A stretch of 64,000 nt of DNA, from positions 62,001-126,000 of the forward strand of contig VHBB01000004.1 of the NCBI GenBank assembly GCA_016872155.1, read 5' to 3'. The notes below the pieces were generated by a model. That model was given only the letters and a program-made list of their open reading frames with translations, made no database searches and was not told where the DNA came from. This document shows positions 43,797 to 51,870 of this stretch, piece after piece. The position numbers were made by a program, and so were the translations under genes. How positions within the stretch are numbered: the first letter of the stretch is position 1; each line of letters begins with the position of its first letter. The DNA is from Sphingomonadales bacterium (GTDB taxonomy: Bacteria > Bacteroidota > Bacteroidia > Chitinophagales > Chitinophagaceae).

Positions 43797-46700
43797 ATGA
43801 GAATCCACTATTTTTTAAGCTGTGCATTTTTACTTGTTGCCACGTTGGCCGGTGCTGCCTCTTCTCCTCAATACCCCGGCTATCAGTCGCCTTCTTGGGC
43901 AGTGGCCAAAACAACGTTACAACAGCGTAGCGAGCCGGCGGGTAACTCCGTTCAGGTCGTAACACTGCTAAAGCGCCTCAACAACGAAAAAGGTATTTAT
44001 TTTTTACTGGCCGATCCATCGATTGCCCGATTGATGGTCAAGGAGCCTAATACCGACCGCCCCAGCCAGCAAGTCGTACAAGATATCGCTACTGAAGCCG
44101 GTCTTAGTTTTCGTAAAGTAGGCGAAAACACGTTTGTACTTCGTTTTGCAGACAAGAACGAGTTGGCGGGTTCGGCTGCATCATCACAGCCAGAAGAGCA
44201 ATTACTTCGTTTGGAGCAGTTATTGGCTGAACTTTTTCCCATCAAAGGAAAAGTCTTCAATGCCAAAGACAATACCCCCATCGAGAATGTGAGCGTAAAG
44301 ATCGTAGGTACCAAAAAGGGTACGGTTACCAAGGCAGACGGAAGTTTTAGTCTTGAAGTCGAAAAGGGCCAGGTACTTGAGTTCTCAAGCATCAATTTTA
44401 TTGCCCGTTCACTCAAAGTCAACGAAGCCCGCGATATACAAGTCTTTTTGACCGAGTCAGAAAATAATCTAAGTGAGGTGATGGTGCTGGCCTACTCGAA
44501 CCAGAAGCGCACGACCTTTACGGGTTCTGCCGTTACAGTTAAGAATGCTACGATCGAGAGTGCGCCTAACGCTTCCGTGCAAGAAAGTATTCAGGGCAAT
44601 ATTGCCGGTGTACAATCCACCAATGGTAGTGGCCAGCCCGGATCTGTTCCCAACATTCGCGTACGTGGTATTGGTTCTATCAACGCCAGCGCCACTCCGC
44701 TCTATGTAATTGACGGTATTCCGGTGGTCAGTGGCGATATTTCTGGTCTTAACTCTAATACGATTGCCGGTCTAAATGCCAACGATATTCAAACGATGAC
44801 CGTGTTAAAAGATGCATCTGCCACATCACTCTACGGATCGCGTGCTGCCAATGGAGTCGTGTTGATCACCACCAAGAGTGGCAAGCCCGGAAAGACCAAG
44901 GTCAATTTTACCGTTCAGCGGGGTTACAACAATAACACCATACGCGACGAGCAAAAGACACTCACTACCGATGCCTATATTCAATATTATCGCGAAGGCT
45001 GGGCCAACGCCGGTAATAATCCTGCCTCTTACGATTCGTTGCTACGAGCAAACTCTATTGACCCCAATGTAAATACAGACTGGTTCGAAAAGGTGCTTCG
45101 TCAAGGTAACTATTCGCAGTACAATATGAATGTAAGCGGCGGAAATGATAAGTCTACTTACTTTATTTCGGGTAGCTACTATACCTCAGAGGCCCCCACA
45201 AAGGGAGTGGATTATGATAAAGCCACCTACCGACTTAATCTTACTTCTCAGGTTACCAAGCGTTGGAGTCTCAAGGGTGGATTTAGTGGTAGCTACCAAC
45301 GCTCCAGCAATTTTTTGGGCGGAAGCTTCTTTGCCAACCCCATTCGCGCTATGTATCGTTTGGCCCCCTGGTTGCCCGTCTACAAGTCTGATGGTGTTAC
45401 CTACGAACTGGGATACAACAGTGGTTACAACCCAGTCGCCGTTATTGAGACCACAAAAAGAAAGGCCAATACGTATAATATAGGTGCCAATGCCTCTACT
45501 ACTTTTCAATTAATGGATGGGCTTACCTACGAAGGAAGTTTCGCACTTGACTTTAACCATGCCTTTCGCTCTATCTTCTACGATCCCCGTGTCGGCAATG
45601 CCAACGTTGCAGTGGGAGGTTCTATCGAAAACTATACCCAAGACATTACCAATTGGGTAGCTACTAATATTGTTCGTTACAAGAAAGATTTTAAAGGTGA
45701 CCACTCGGTAGAGGCCTTTGCCGGTTACGAAGCCCAAAGCCGCGGCGATGTGGATCTCAGTATTATCGTCAACGGAATTGCACCCGGTACGTCAACAGCT
45801 GCAGGTGGTTCCAGCCCCGAGTTAACCACGGGTACGGGAACGGCCAATACGCTGGTCAGTAAATTCTTTAATGCCAATTACGCTCTCGGCGACCGTTATT
45901 TTGTGTCGGGTTCGGTGCGTGAAGATGCTTCGTCTCGATTTGCCCGCAATTTTCAGTCGGCTACATTCTGGTCTATTGGTGCGGGTTGGAATATTGCCAG
46001 TGAGTCCTTCTTTAAAGTTCCTGCCATTACCGAGTTAAAGGTTCGTGCCAGCTACGGATATACCGGTAATCAGGGCATCGACAATTTCGAATCGCAGGGT
46101 CTTTACAGTGCCGGTAGTGATTATAATTTTTCTTCTGGGCTTACCCTTTCTCAGTTGGCTAACGATAACCTGACTTGGGAAAAGAACATCCCCTTTAATA
46201 TCGGATTAGATTTTGTGGCCTTGAAAGGAAGATTCTCAGGTTCGTTAGAATGGTATACCCGCACAAGTAGTGATCTGTTGGTGCGACAGGCCATCCCCAG
46301 CACCAATGGTGTCACAGGAGTTACCGTCAACAGTGGCGCCATGAGAAATACCGGAGTAGAAGTTACCCTATCAGCCGTGCCGATCTCTCCGGCCAAGGCC
46401 CGCGGTTTTAAGTGGGTGACCGACCTGAACGTGACAGCTTATCGTAACGAGATTACCGAAATCGATCCTGCTTTCTCAAACAATAGTGACTATTTCAGAA
46501 GAATAGGACGCGATTACTACCGTCATTTTCAACGCGGATATGCCGGTGTCAATCCGCAGAATGGAGAGGCCCTCTGGTATAACTCTACCGATAAGGAGTC
46601 TACCACCAATGTCTTTACCACGGCCTTACCGCGCATTGAGTTTGGCAGCGCCATTCCCCGTTTCTACGGCGGTTGGACCAATACGTTTACCTATCAAAAC

Positions 46701-47168
46701 TTCAAGCTCAATTTTCAGTTCTTTATCAATTGGGGTAACCAGATCTACGACGAGTATGGTTACTTGCAAAAGACCGATGCCAACCTCGGGTTCTCCGACC
46801 AAAGCAATGGCCTTAGCCGATATGAGTTTAGCCGCCGCTGGACTACACCGGGTCAGATCACCGATGTACCCAAGCCGGTATTTCTGGGAACGCAGTCTTC
46901 GGCGGGCAGTTACGAGAGTAGCCGTTTTCTCTATGACGGCAGCTATATACGCTTAAGGGACATCAGCCTTTCGTACACGCTGCCCAAAACCTGGCTCGCC
47001 AAGGCCAAGGTAACATCGGCCCGTATGTATGTAAGAGGACAAAATCTGTTTACCTATGTTAGAGACAAGCGCTTCAATACCGATCCGGAAGTGAGTATCG
47101 ACGGCGTCATGTCGCAGCGTCCACCTGTATTTAATACTTTATTGTTCGGAGTTGATTTTACCCTTTAA
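43797..47168 (+). CDS. SusC/RagA-type TonB-dependent receptor with STN domain
   Basis: This 1123-residue outer-membrane protein has a signal peptide (1-22), then an STN signalling domain (about 60-122, ...KGIYFLLADPS...LSFRKVGENTFVLR) that would talk to FecR. A carboxypeptidase-regulatory-like domain follows (about 148-225, IKGKVFNAKDNTPIENVSV). The plug carries the SusC signature VRGIGSINASATPLYVIDGIPV (about 298-319, shown in part) and the rest is a 22-strand barrel. It imports a bound substrate with the SusD lipoprotein, using TonB energy. The substrate is not readable from sequence. Confidence 0.95.
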   Translation: MRIHYFLSCAFLLVATLAGAASSPQYPGYQSPSWAVAKTTLQQRSEPAGNSVQVVTLLKRLNNEKGIYFLLADPSIARLMVKEPNTDRPSQQVVQDIATEAGLSFRKVGENTFVLRFADKNELAGSAASSQPEEQLLRLEQLLAELFPIKGKVFNAKDNTPIENVSVKIVGTKKGTVTKADGSFSLEVEKGQVLEFSSINFIARSLKVNEARDIQVFLTESENNLSEVMVLAYSNQKRTTFTGSAVTVKNATIESAPNASVQESIQGNIAGVQSTNGSGQPGSVPNIRVRGIGSINASATPLYVIDGIPVVSGDISGLNSNTIAGLNANDIQTMTVLKDASATSLYGSRAANGVVLITTKSGKPGKTKVNFTVQRGYNNNTIRDEQKTLTTDAYIQYYREGWANAGNNPASYDSLLRANSIDPNVNTDWFEKVLRQGNYSQYNMNVSGGNDKSTYFISGSYYTSEAPTKGVDYDKATYRLNLTSQVTKRWSLKGGFSGSYQRSSNFLGGSFFANPIRAMYRLAPWLPVYKSDGVTYELGYNSGYNPVAVIETTKRKANTYNIGANASTTFQLMDGLTYEGSFALDFNHAFRSIFYDPRVGNANVAVGGSIENYTQDITNWVATNIVRYKKDFKGDHSVEAFAGYEAQSRGDVDLSIIVNGIAPGTSTAAGGSSPELTTGTGTANTLVSKFFNANYALGDRYFVSGSVREDASSRFARNFQSATFWSIGAGWNIASESFFKVPAITELKVRASYGYTGNQGIDNFESQGLYSAGSDYNFSSGLTLSQLANDNLTWEKNIPFNIGLDFVALKGRFSGSLEWYTRTSSDLLVRQAIPSTNGVTGVTVNSGAMRNTGVEVTLSAVPISPAKARGFKWVTDLNVTAYRNEITEIDPAFSNNSDYFRRIGRDYYRHFQRGYAGVNPQNGEALWYNSTDKESTTNVFTTALPRIEFGSAIPRFYGGWTNTFTYQNFKLNFQFFINWGNQIYDEYGYLQKTDANLGFSDQSNGLSRYEFSRRWTTPGQITDVPKPVFLGTQSSAGSYESSRFLYDGSYIRLRDISLSYTLPKTWLAKAKVTSARMYVRGQNLFTYVRDKRFNTDPEVSIDGVMSQRPPVFNTLLFGVDFTL

Positions 47169-47204
47169 AAAATTCTCATCGCCTAATCGATAAATTAAAA
47201 TTGT

Positions 47205-48806
47205 ATGCGAACTAAAAATTATTTTCTGGCACTGGTTACCTTAACAGCCCTGGTGAGCGTATCGTGTAAAAAGAGTTTTACCGATGTAAGACCCCAACAA
47301 AGTGTGTTTACCGCCGATGTATTCTCTAGCCTAAGCACCGCGCGGGCCGCTGTTAACGGGTTGTATTCTCAAATGCAGTCTTACAGCTACTATGGTCGAG
47401 ATGCAATGGTAATTCCCGAAGTGCTATCCGACAATGCTACCCGCAGTGTGCGTACCGGTAATCGTTATACCGGTATGAACACCATGACCCATACGGCAAC
47501 CGATGCCAACGTCGGTCGCTTTTGGGACCAACTTTATCGGGTAGTAGTTAATGCAAACGCCATCATTGCCAACGAAGAGAAGCTAAAAGGTATTGTAGCC
47601 CCATTAGAGCTTCCTGAGTTAACGCAATTGATCGGAGAGGCATACGCTGTTAGGGCGATGGTCTATTTTGACCTTGCCAAGTTCTTCTCTCGCCCCCTAA
47701 ATTTTACCGCCGACGGATCTCACCTTTGTGTGCCGCTGGTGCTGAATCCGGTTACTACGGTTGCCGAAGTTACCTATCCTGCTCGCGCTACCTCGAAACT
47801 GGTCTATGACCAGATCGAAAAAGACCTTGCCGCTGCCCTCGAACGATTGCCCTCTACTGGTAACGTGATTGTAAATGGTGCCACTAGTGCTACCTGGCAA
47901 AAGATTCGCTTTAATCGCTTTACCGCACTGGCCCTTCGAGCTCGCATTGCAATTTATAAGTCCGATTGGACAACGGCAGTGGCTGCCGCCTCCGAAGTTA
48001 TCAATTCGGGTCGCTATTCCTTGTACAGTTTTGCGGGAATGATCCAGGAGTTTAGAACGGTAGGTAATACAGAGTCAATTTTAGAGGTTGCCAACAACAC
48101 AAACGATAATCCGGGCACCGATTCGTATGCCTATCTCTGCAGCCAGCAAGGTTATGGTGAGGTTTTAGGTACCCGTCAGTCCATGAACAGCCGCAGTACG
48201 GGTACTACGCTATCAACGTTCAGAGGTTTGTACGAAGCGTACAGCGCTACCGATGTAAGAAGACAATTTGTGGAGTTGGGCAATCGAAATTCATTGGGTG
48301 GAGAGTTCAACGTACCGCTGGCGCTCAAGTATGTTAATATTTCGACCTATCTCGAGAATACCAAGGTATTGCGCTTTGCAGAGATGTATCTATCCAGGGC
48401 CGAGGCACTGGCCAGGCAAGCGGCCCTTAGTGGCGACCAAGCTGCACTCACCAGTTCGTTGGCCGATCTTAATTTGCTCAGAGCGCGTCGCGATACGGCT
48501 ACCGGCAGTCGCCCGCTTGTGGTCAGTCTACTGCCCACACCACCGGTCGGGCAGATCAGCGTTACCGCTTATATCGATACGATTATGCTGGAGCGCAGAA
48601 GGGAGTTTGCTCTCGAAGGGCAGCGTCTGTTCGATCTTAATCGTACGCGCACCAATTACGTAAAGATTAGCAGTGGTGGCAATGCCGTCTCTCGTCTTAT
48701 TGATTACAATGCTACCACCAGTAGCTTTTATAATCGTACCATTTTACCGTTGCCCGTAGGAGAAGTGCAGGCTAATACCAACTTGGTTCAAAATCCTGGA
48801 TTCTAA
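47205..48806 (+). CDS. SusD/RagB-type substrate-binding lipoprotein
   Basis: This 533-residue surface lipoprotein has a signal peptide with acylation Cys near residue 22 (VSVSCKKSF). Its TPR-helix fold matches SusD: ...VNGLYSQMQSYSY..., RFWDQLYRVVVNANAII, EAYAVRAMVYFDLAKFF, and the C-terminal ERRREFALEGQRLFDLNRT that is a family hallmark. It forms the lid over the SusC barrel and captures the ligand. It sits 36 bases after the SusC gene and is surely in the same operon. Confidence 0.95.
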   Translation: MRTKNYFLALVTLTALVSVSCKKSFTDVRPQQSVFTADVFSSLSTARAAVNGLYSQMQSYSYYGRDAMVIPEVLSDNATRSVRTGNRYTGMNTMTHTATDANVGRFWDQLYRVVVNANAIIANEEKLKGIVAPLELPELTQLIGEAYAVRAMVYFDLAKFFSRPLNFTADGSHLCVPLVLNPVTTVAEVTYPARATSKLVYDQIEKDLAAALERLPSTGNVIVNGATSATWQKIRFNRFTALALRARIAIYKSDWTTAVAAASEVINSGRYSLYSFAGMIQEFRTVGNTESILEVANNTNDNPGTDSYAYLCSQQGYGEVLGTRQSMNSRSTGTTLSTFRGLYEAYSATDVRRQFVELGNRNSLGGEFNVPLALKYVNISTYLENTKVLRFAEMYLSRAEALARQAALSGDQAALTSSLADLNLLRARRDTATGSRPLVVSLLPTPPVGQISVTAYIDTIMLERRREFALEGQRLFDLNRTRTNYVKISSGGNAVSRLIDYNATTSSFYNRTILPLPVGEVQANTNLVQNPGF

Positions 48807-48830
48807 CAAAAATTATTACTGCTTGTAATC

Positions 48831-49832
48831 GTGTTTTATCTGCTTTCATATAGTGTAAAAAAACTGCAACGCTTGGGGTTTGCTACGAATCGCATTGGGG
48901 AAGAGCGATGGGTTTATCTCGTACTATTTTTTGTGGTAATGATCTTTGCTACGCCTGTTGCCCAAGCCCAATCCACGGCAGCAGCCTCTTTTCCACTACT
49001 ACAAAAAGGAAAGCAATCGTACGTATTCTCTTCTGCTTCATTGCGAATGCCGGCTCCTGTAACGGTTTGGATGTATAGCCCCACGGACCGACCCGATACA
49101 TTGCCTGTTGTGATCATGTTGCACGGCGCCGAGCGAAATGCGTCGGGTTACTTAGATCAGTGGTCACGCGTGGCCGACCTTTATCAACTAGTCGTGTTGG
49201 CGCCCACCTTCGATAAAGATAATTTTAAAGGGAGTGACCGCTACAATTTGGGTAACGTTTGGAATGAGAAAGAGGGGCGCTTTACCCCAGAAAGAGAGTG
49301 GACCTTCTCTGTTATTGAGCCCTTGTTCGATCAATTTGTAAAGGCATCGGGTAGCCGCGAAATGCAGTATTATTTATCGGGGCACTCCGCCGGCGCGCAA
49401 TTCGTTCATCGGTTTCTCTATTTTGTGCCCAACAACAGAGCCGCCAAAGTATTTATCGCCAACGCGGGGTGGTACACGCTGCCCGATCTGCAGAACGACT
49501 ATCCTTTTGGTATTAGAAACGTGCCTGGGATCAAAAAAAACATACAACAGTTTTTTTCTAAACCGCTGTTGCTCGCTTTGGGCGAGGCGGATACCGATAC
49601 CACTAGTGCTAATTTTCAAAAAGGAGAACCGTATAGTTTGCAAGGAGCCAATCGTTTTGAACGAGGTAAGAACTTTTTTGCAAGCGTCCGCTCAGCCGCT
49701 AGTATGCAACAGGCCCCGCTTCGCTGGACCCTCATCTCACTTCCGGGTGTCGCCCATTCGAATGCAGAGACAGCCAAGCAGGCCGGAGCTTTTTTTCGAG
49801 CGGTATATTACCCAACTTCAACTACTAAATAA
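48831..49832 (+). CDS. Exported alpha/beta hydrolase (esterase/PHB depolymerase-like)
   Basis: This 333-residue protein has a hydrophobic export segment (about 29-46, after an unusually long basic N-region) ending in VAQAQ. The alpha/beta hydrolase core has VVIMLHGAERN, the nucleophile elbow GHSAGAQ, Asp in LGEADTD and His in GVAHSNAE. It resembles feruloyl-esterase and PHB-depolymerase-type enzymes. As the third gene after SusC and SusD it probably hydrolyses the substrate of that importer or releases side groups from it. The start is uncertain because of the long N-region. Confidence 0.82.
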   Translation: MFYLLSYSVKKLQRLGFATNRIGEERWVYLVLFFVVMIFATPVAQAQSTAAASFPLLQKGKQSYVFSSASLRMPAPVTVWMYSPTDRPDTLPVVIMLHGAERNASGYLDQWSRVADLYQLVVLAPTFDKDNFKGSDRYNLGNVWNEKEGRFTPEREWTFSVIEPLFDQFVKASGSREMQYYLSGHSAGAQFVHRFLYFVPNNRAAKVFIANAGWYTLPDLQNDYPFGIRNVPGIKKNIQQFFSKPLLLALGEADTDTTSANFQKGEPYSLQGANRFERGKNFFASVRSAASMQQAPLRWTLISLPGVAHSNAETAKQAGAFFRAVYYPTSTTK

Positions 49833-49862
49833 ATCCTAACCTTCATTGTACAACCAACCGCT

Positions 49863-51275
49863 ATGAACTCTTTTAACCATTTGTCTCGTTTTATGTTGAT
49901 CGGCCTTGTTTCAGTCTTACTGTTCGCAACATCCGCACAGGCCCAGACCATAATTTTTTCTGAGAGTATGGGTGTACCCTCGGCTACTACCCTTGTGACC
50001 GCTTATACCGGGTGGCAAAATGCCGGAGCCCTTACTTTCTCTAATGGGGGGCAGGCAGCCTCTGCCGACGTAAGAACTACCAACGCATCATCAAATTACC
50101 CGGGTTCATCCGGTGGCGGAAATGTTTTCTATACCGGCACGTCTTCCACCAATGCGGGCGGTTTTTCTATTGAGGGTATCAATGTGGCTGCATTCAGAAA
50201 CTTGACACTTGATTTTGCCTACAGAAAAGAAAGCTCCTCGGCTTTTCCAAATTTCTCCGTTGATTACTGGAATGGCACTGCCTGGGTAAATTTGGCTAAT
50301 ACAGCTGCTGCTTTATTTAACGAAGCTGCTAATGCTCCGGTGGGTTGGTACCCTGCTAAAACCATTACCCTTCCTGCCGCCGCACAGATCAATGGACTTC
50401 GACTTCGTTTTGTGCGAAATACCGGCGGTACCGTTACCATCCGCATAGACGATGTGGTGCTTACCGGTACACCTGCCGTGGTAGGAAGCTGCGGAACGAA
50501 TGTGTCTGTTAGTAGTAGTGTTACCGCTTCTTGCGGACCCGCCTCCGTTAATTTGAGTGTGGCCAGTGGGCCGCTCGTGCCTGGTGCCAGCTGGGTCTGG
50601 TATAGTCGTAGTTGTGGAGGTACCCGAGTTGGTACAGGAGCCACCATTACCGGTGTTGCGGTCAACGCAACGACCAGTTTCTTCGTTCGCTCAGAGGGAG
50701 GTAGCTGCGGCACGACGCGTCCTTGTGAGACCGTAACCGTATCGGTAACGCCAATACCCGTAATGAGTGTTGAGGTATTGGGCGATACCAGTTTGATTCC
50801 AGGAAAGACGACCACGCTCATTGCTACGGCCACTCCCGCTTCGACCGGTCTTGTCTACACTTGGAGAAAAGACGGTGTGGTTGTAAATGGGGCAACTGGG
50901 TCGTCTATTACCATTGGTATTGATGCACTGGGTACCTACACGGTTAGTGCATTGACTGCAACGGGTTGTTCAGCTAGCTCTCCCGGCCGAAGAATTACCG
51001 CTGCCGCTTCCGAACAAGCCTGGATTAGTCCCAACCCTACCAACGGGCCTTTTAAGGTTCGCTATTACAGCGCTGCAACTGCATTTAATTTTCAGCGTAT
51101 CCTATACATCTATGATCAACAGGGAAGGCTCGCATTTAGCAGAAACTATCCTATAACAGGACCCTATAGCAGCATGGATGTTGATTTTTCCGGAATGGGC
51201 AAGGGAACTTACTATGTCTTTATCGGAAAAACGGTGGGGGAGCGTATTGCCGTCGGCAAATTGATTTTGCAGTAA
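49863..51275 (+). CDS. Secreted Ig-like protein with T9SS type A sorting domain
   Basis: This 470-residue protein has a signal peptide ending in SAQAQ, then a beta-sandwich domain (about 30-210) and two Ig/PKD-like parts (about 215-300 with several Cys, and 300-380). The C-terminal domain has SPNPTNGPFKVRYY, YDQQGRLAFS and a final KGTYYVFIGK...VGKLILQ, the pattern of type IX secretion type A sorting signals. It would be exported by the T9SS and displayed or released at the surface. No catalytic motif is seen, so it may bind the substrate. It follows the esterase gene after 31 bases. Confidence 0.85.
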   Translation: MNSFNHLSRFMLIGLVSVLLFATSAQAQTIIFSESMGVPSATTLVTAYTGWQNAGALTFSNGGQAASADVRTTNASSNYPGSSGGGNVFYTGTSSTNAGGFSIEGINVAAFRNLTLDFAYRKESSSAFPNFSVDYWNGTAWVNLANTAAALFNEAANAPVGWYPAKTITLPAAAQINGLRLRFVRNTGGTVTIRIDDVVLTGTPAVVGSCGTNVSVSSSVTASCGPASVNLSVASGPLVPGASWVWYSRSCGGTRVGTGATITGVAVNATTSFFVRSEGGSCGTTRPCETVTVSVTPIPVMSVEVLGDTSLIPGKTTTLIATATPASTGLVYTWRKDGVVVNGATGSSITIGIDALGTYTVSALTATGCSASSPGRRITAAASEQAWISPNPTNGPFKVRYYSAATAFNFQRILYIYDQQGRLAFSRNYPITGPYSSMDVDFSGMGKGTYYVFIGKTVGERIAVGKLILQ

Positions 51276-51364
51276 AACGCAGGTTGTTGTTTTTCAACGA
51301 TAAACGCATTTAAATCGTTAAAAAACTACAAAAGATTAGTGATTTTCTTGATGCGTTGGCTCCC

Positions 51365-51372
51365 TAAATTTG
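51365..51372 (+). promoter_or_regulatory. -7 box of the receiver protein gene
   Basis: TAAATTTG is an exact TAnnTTTG match ending 5 bases before the ATG at 51378. It rules out a longer start at 51339. Confidence 0.6.
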
Positions 51373-51377
51373 TAGCC

Positions 51378-51806
51378 ATGCAGCATCATCCCATTCAACT
51401 ACGGCAAGTGGTCGTTGCTGACCGGAGTCCCATCTTTCGGTTGGGCATGAGTAGTACGTTTAAAAAGCGCTACGAATCCGTGCAAGTACACGAGGCGGGT
51501 AATGGCGAAAAATTGATGCAACTTTTTAACGAGCACGCGATCGATCTGCTCATCATGGACGACCTTGTGTTTGAGACCGAACTTCGCCCGCTGGTCAAAA
51601 AACTAAGACTCATTAATCCGACTACCCGTATTTTATTTTTTTCCGATCGTGGCGAGGAGCATTTTTTGTCGTGCATGCCCAAGGGAGGTATCTATGGCTA
51701 TATCAACAAAAAAGCCCAGGCCGCGCAATTGCTCGAGGCCGTCGAGGCCCTTAAAGAAGGGCATCATTTCTTTTCTCAAGAACTCTTGATCGGTCGCCTG
51801 CTCTAG
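51378..51806 (+). CDS. Single-domain response regulator receiver protein
   Basis: This 142-residue protein is a CheY-like receiver domain with NarL/FixJ-type features but no output domain. Likely key residues are Asp15 in the first acidic cluster (only one acid where two are usual), Asp61 as phosphoacceptor (LLIMDD), Ser89 and Lys111. The end, EGHHFFSQELL, matches the linker that precedes the LuxR-type HTH in NarL proteins, and the gene stops there. No histidine kinase gene is nearby. It may act by protein contact, or be a shortened regulator. Confidence 0.82.
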   Translation: MQHHPIQLRQVVVADRSPIFRLGMSSTFKKRYESVQVHEAGNGEKLMQLFNEHAIDLLIMDDLVFETELRPLVKKLRLINPTTRILFFSDRGEEHFLSCMPKGGIYGYINKKAQAAQLLEAVEALKEGHHFFSQELLIGRLL

Positions 51807-51853
51807 TCTCTGTTACTTGTAAAGGACAATAGGAGAATGGTCTTTGCACCTCC

Positions 51854-51861
51854 TATCTTTG
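51854..51861 (+). promoter_or_regulatory. -7 box of uvrA copy 2
   Basis: TATCTTTG is an exact match ending 9 bases before the ATG at 51871, so the in-frame start at 51844 lies upstream of the promoter element and is unlikely. Confidence 0.6.
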
Positions 51862-51870
51862 TGGGCTCCC

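Noticed and set aside
50264-50833. 189-codon minus-strand frame inside the T9SS protein gene
   Set aside because: It lies within a clear secreted-protein gene with signal peptide and sorting domain; low-complexity composition mirrors the sense strand.
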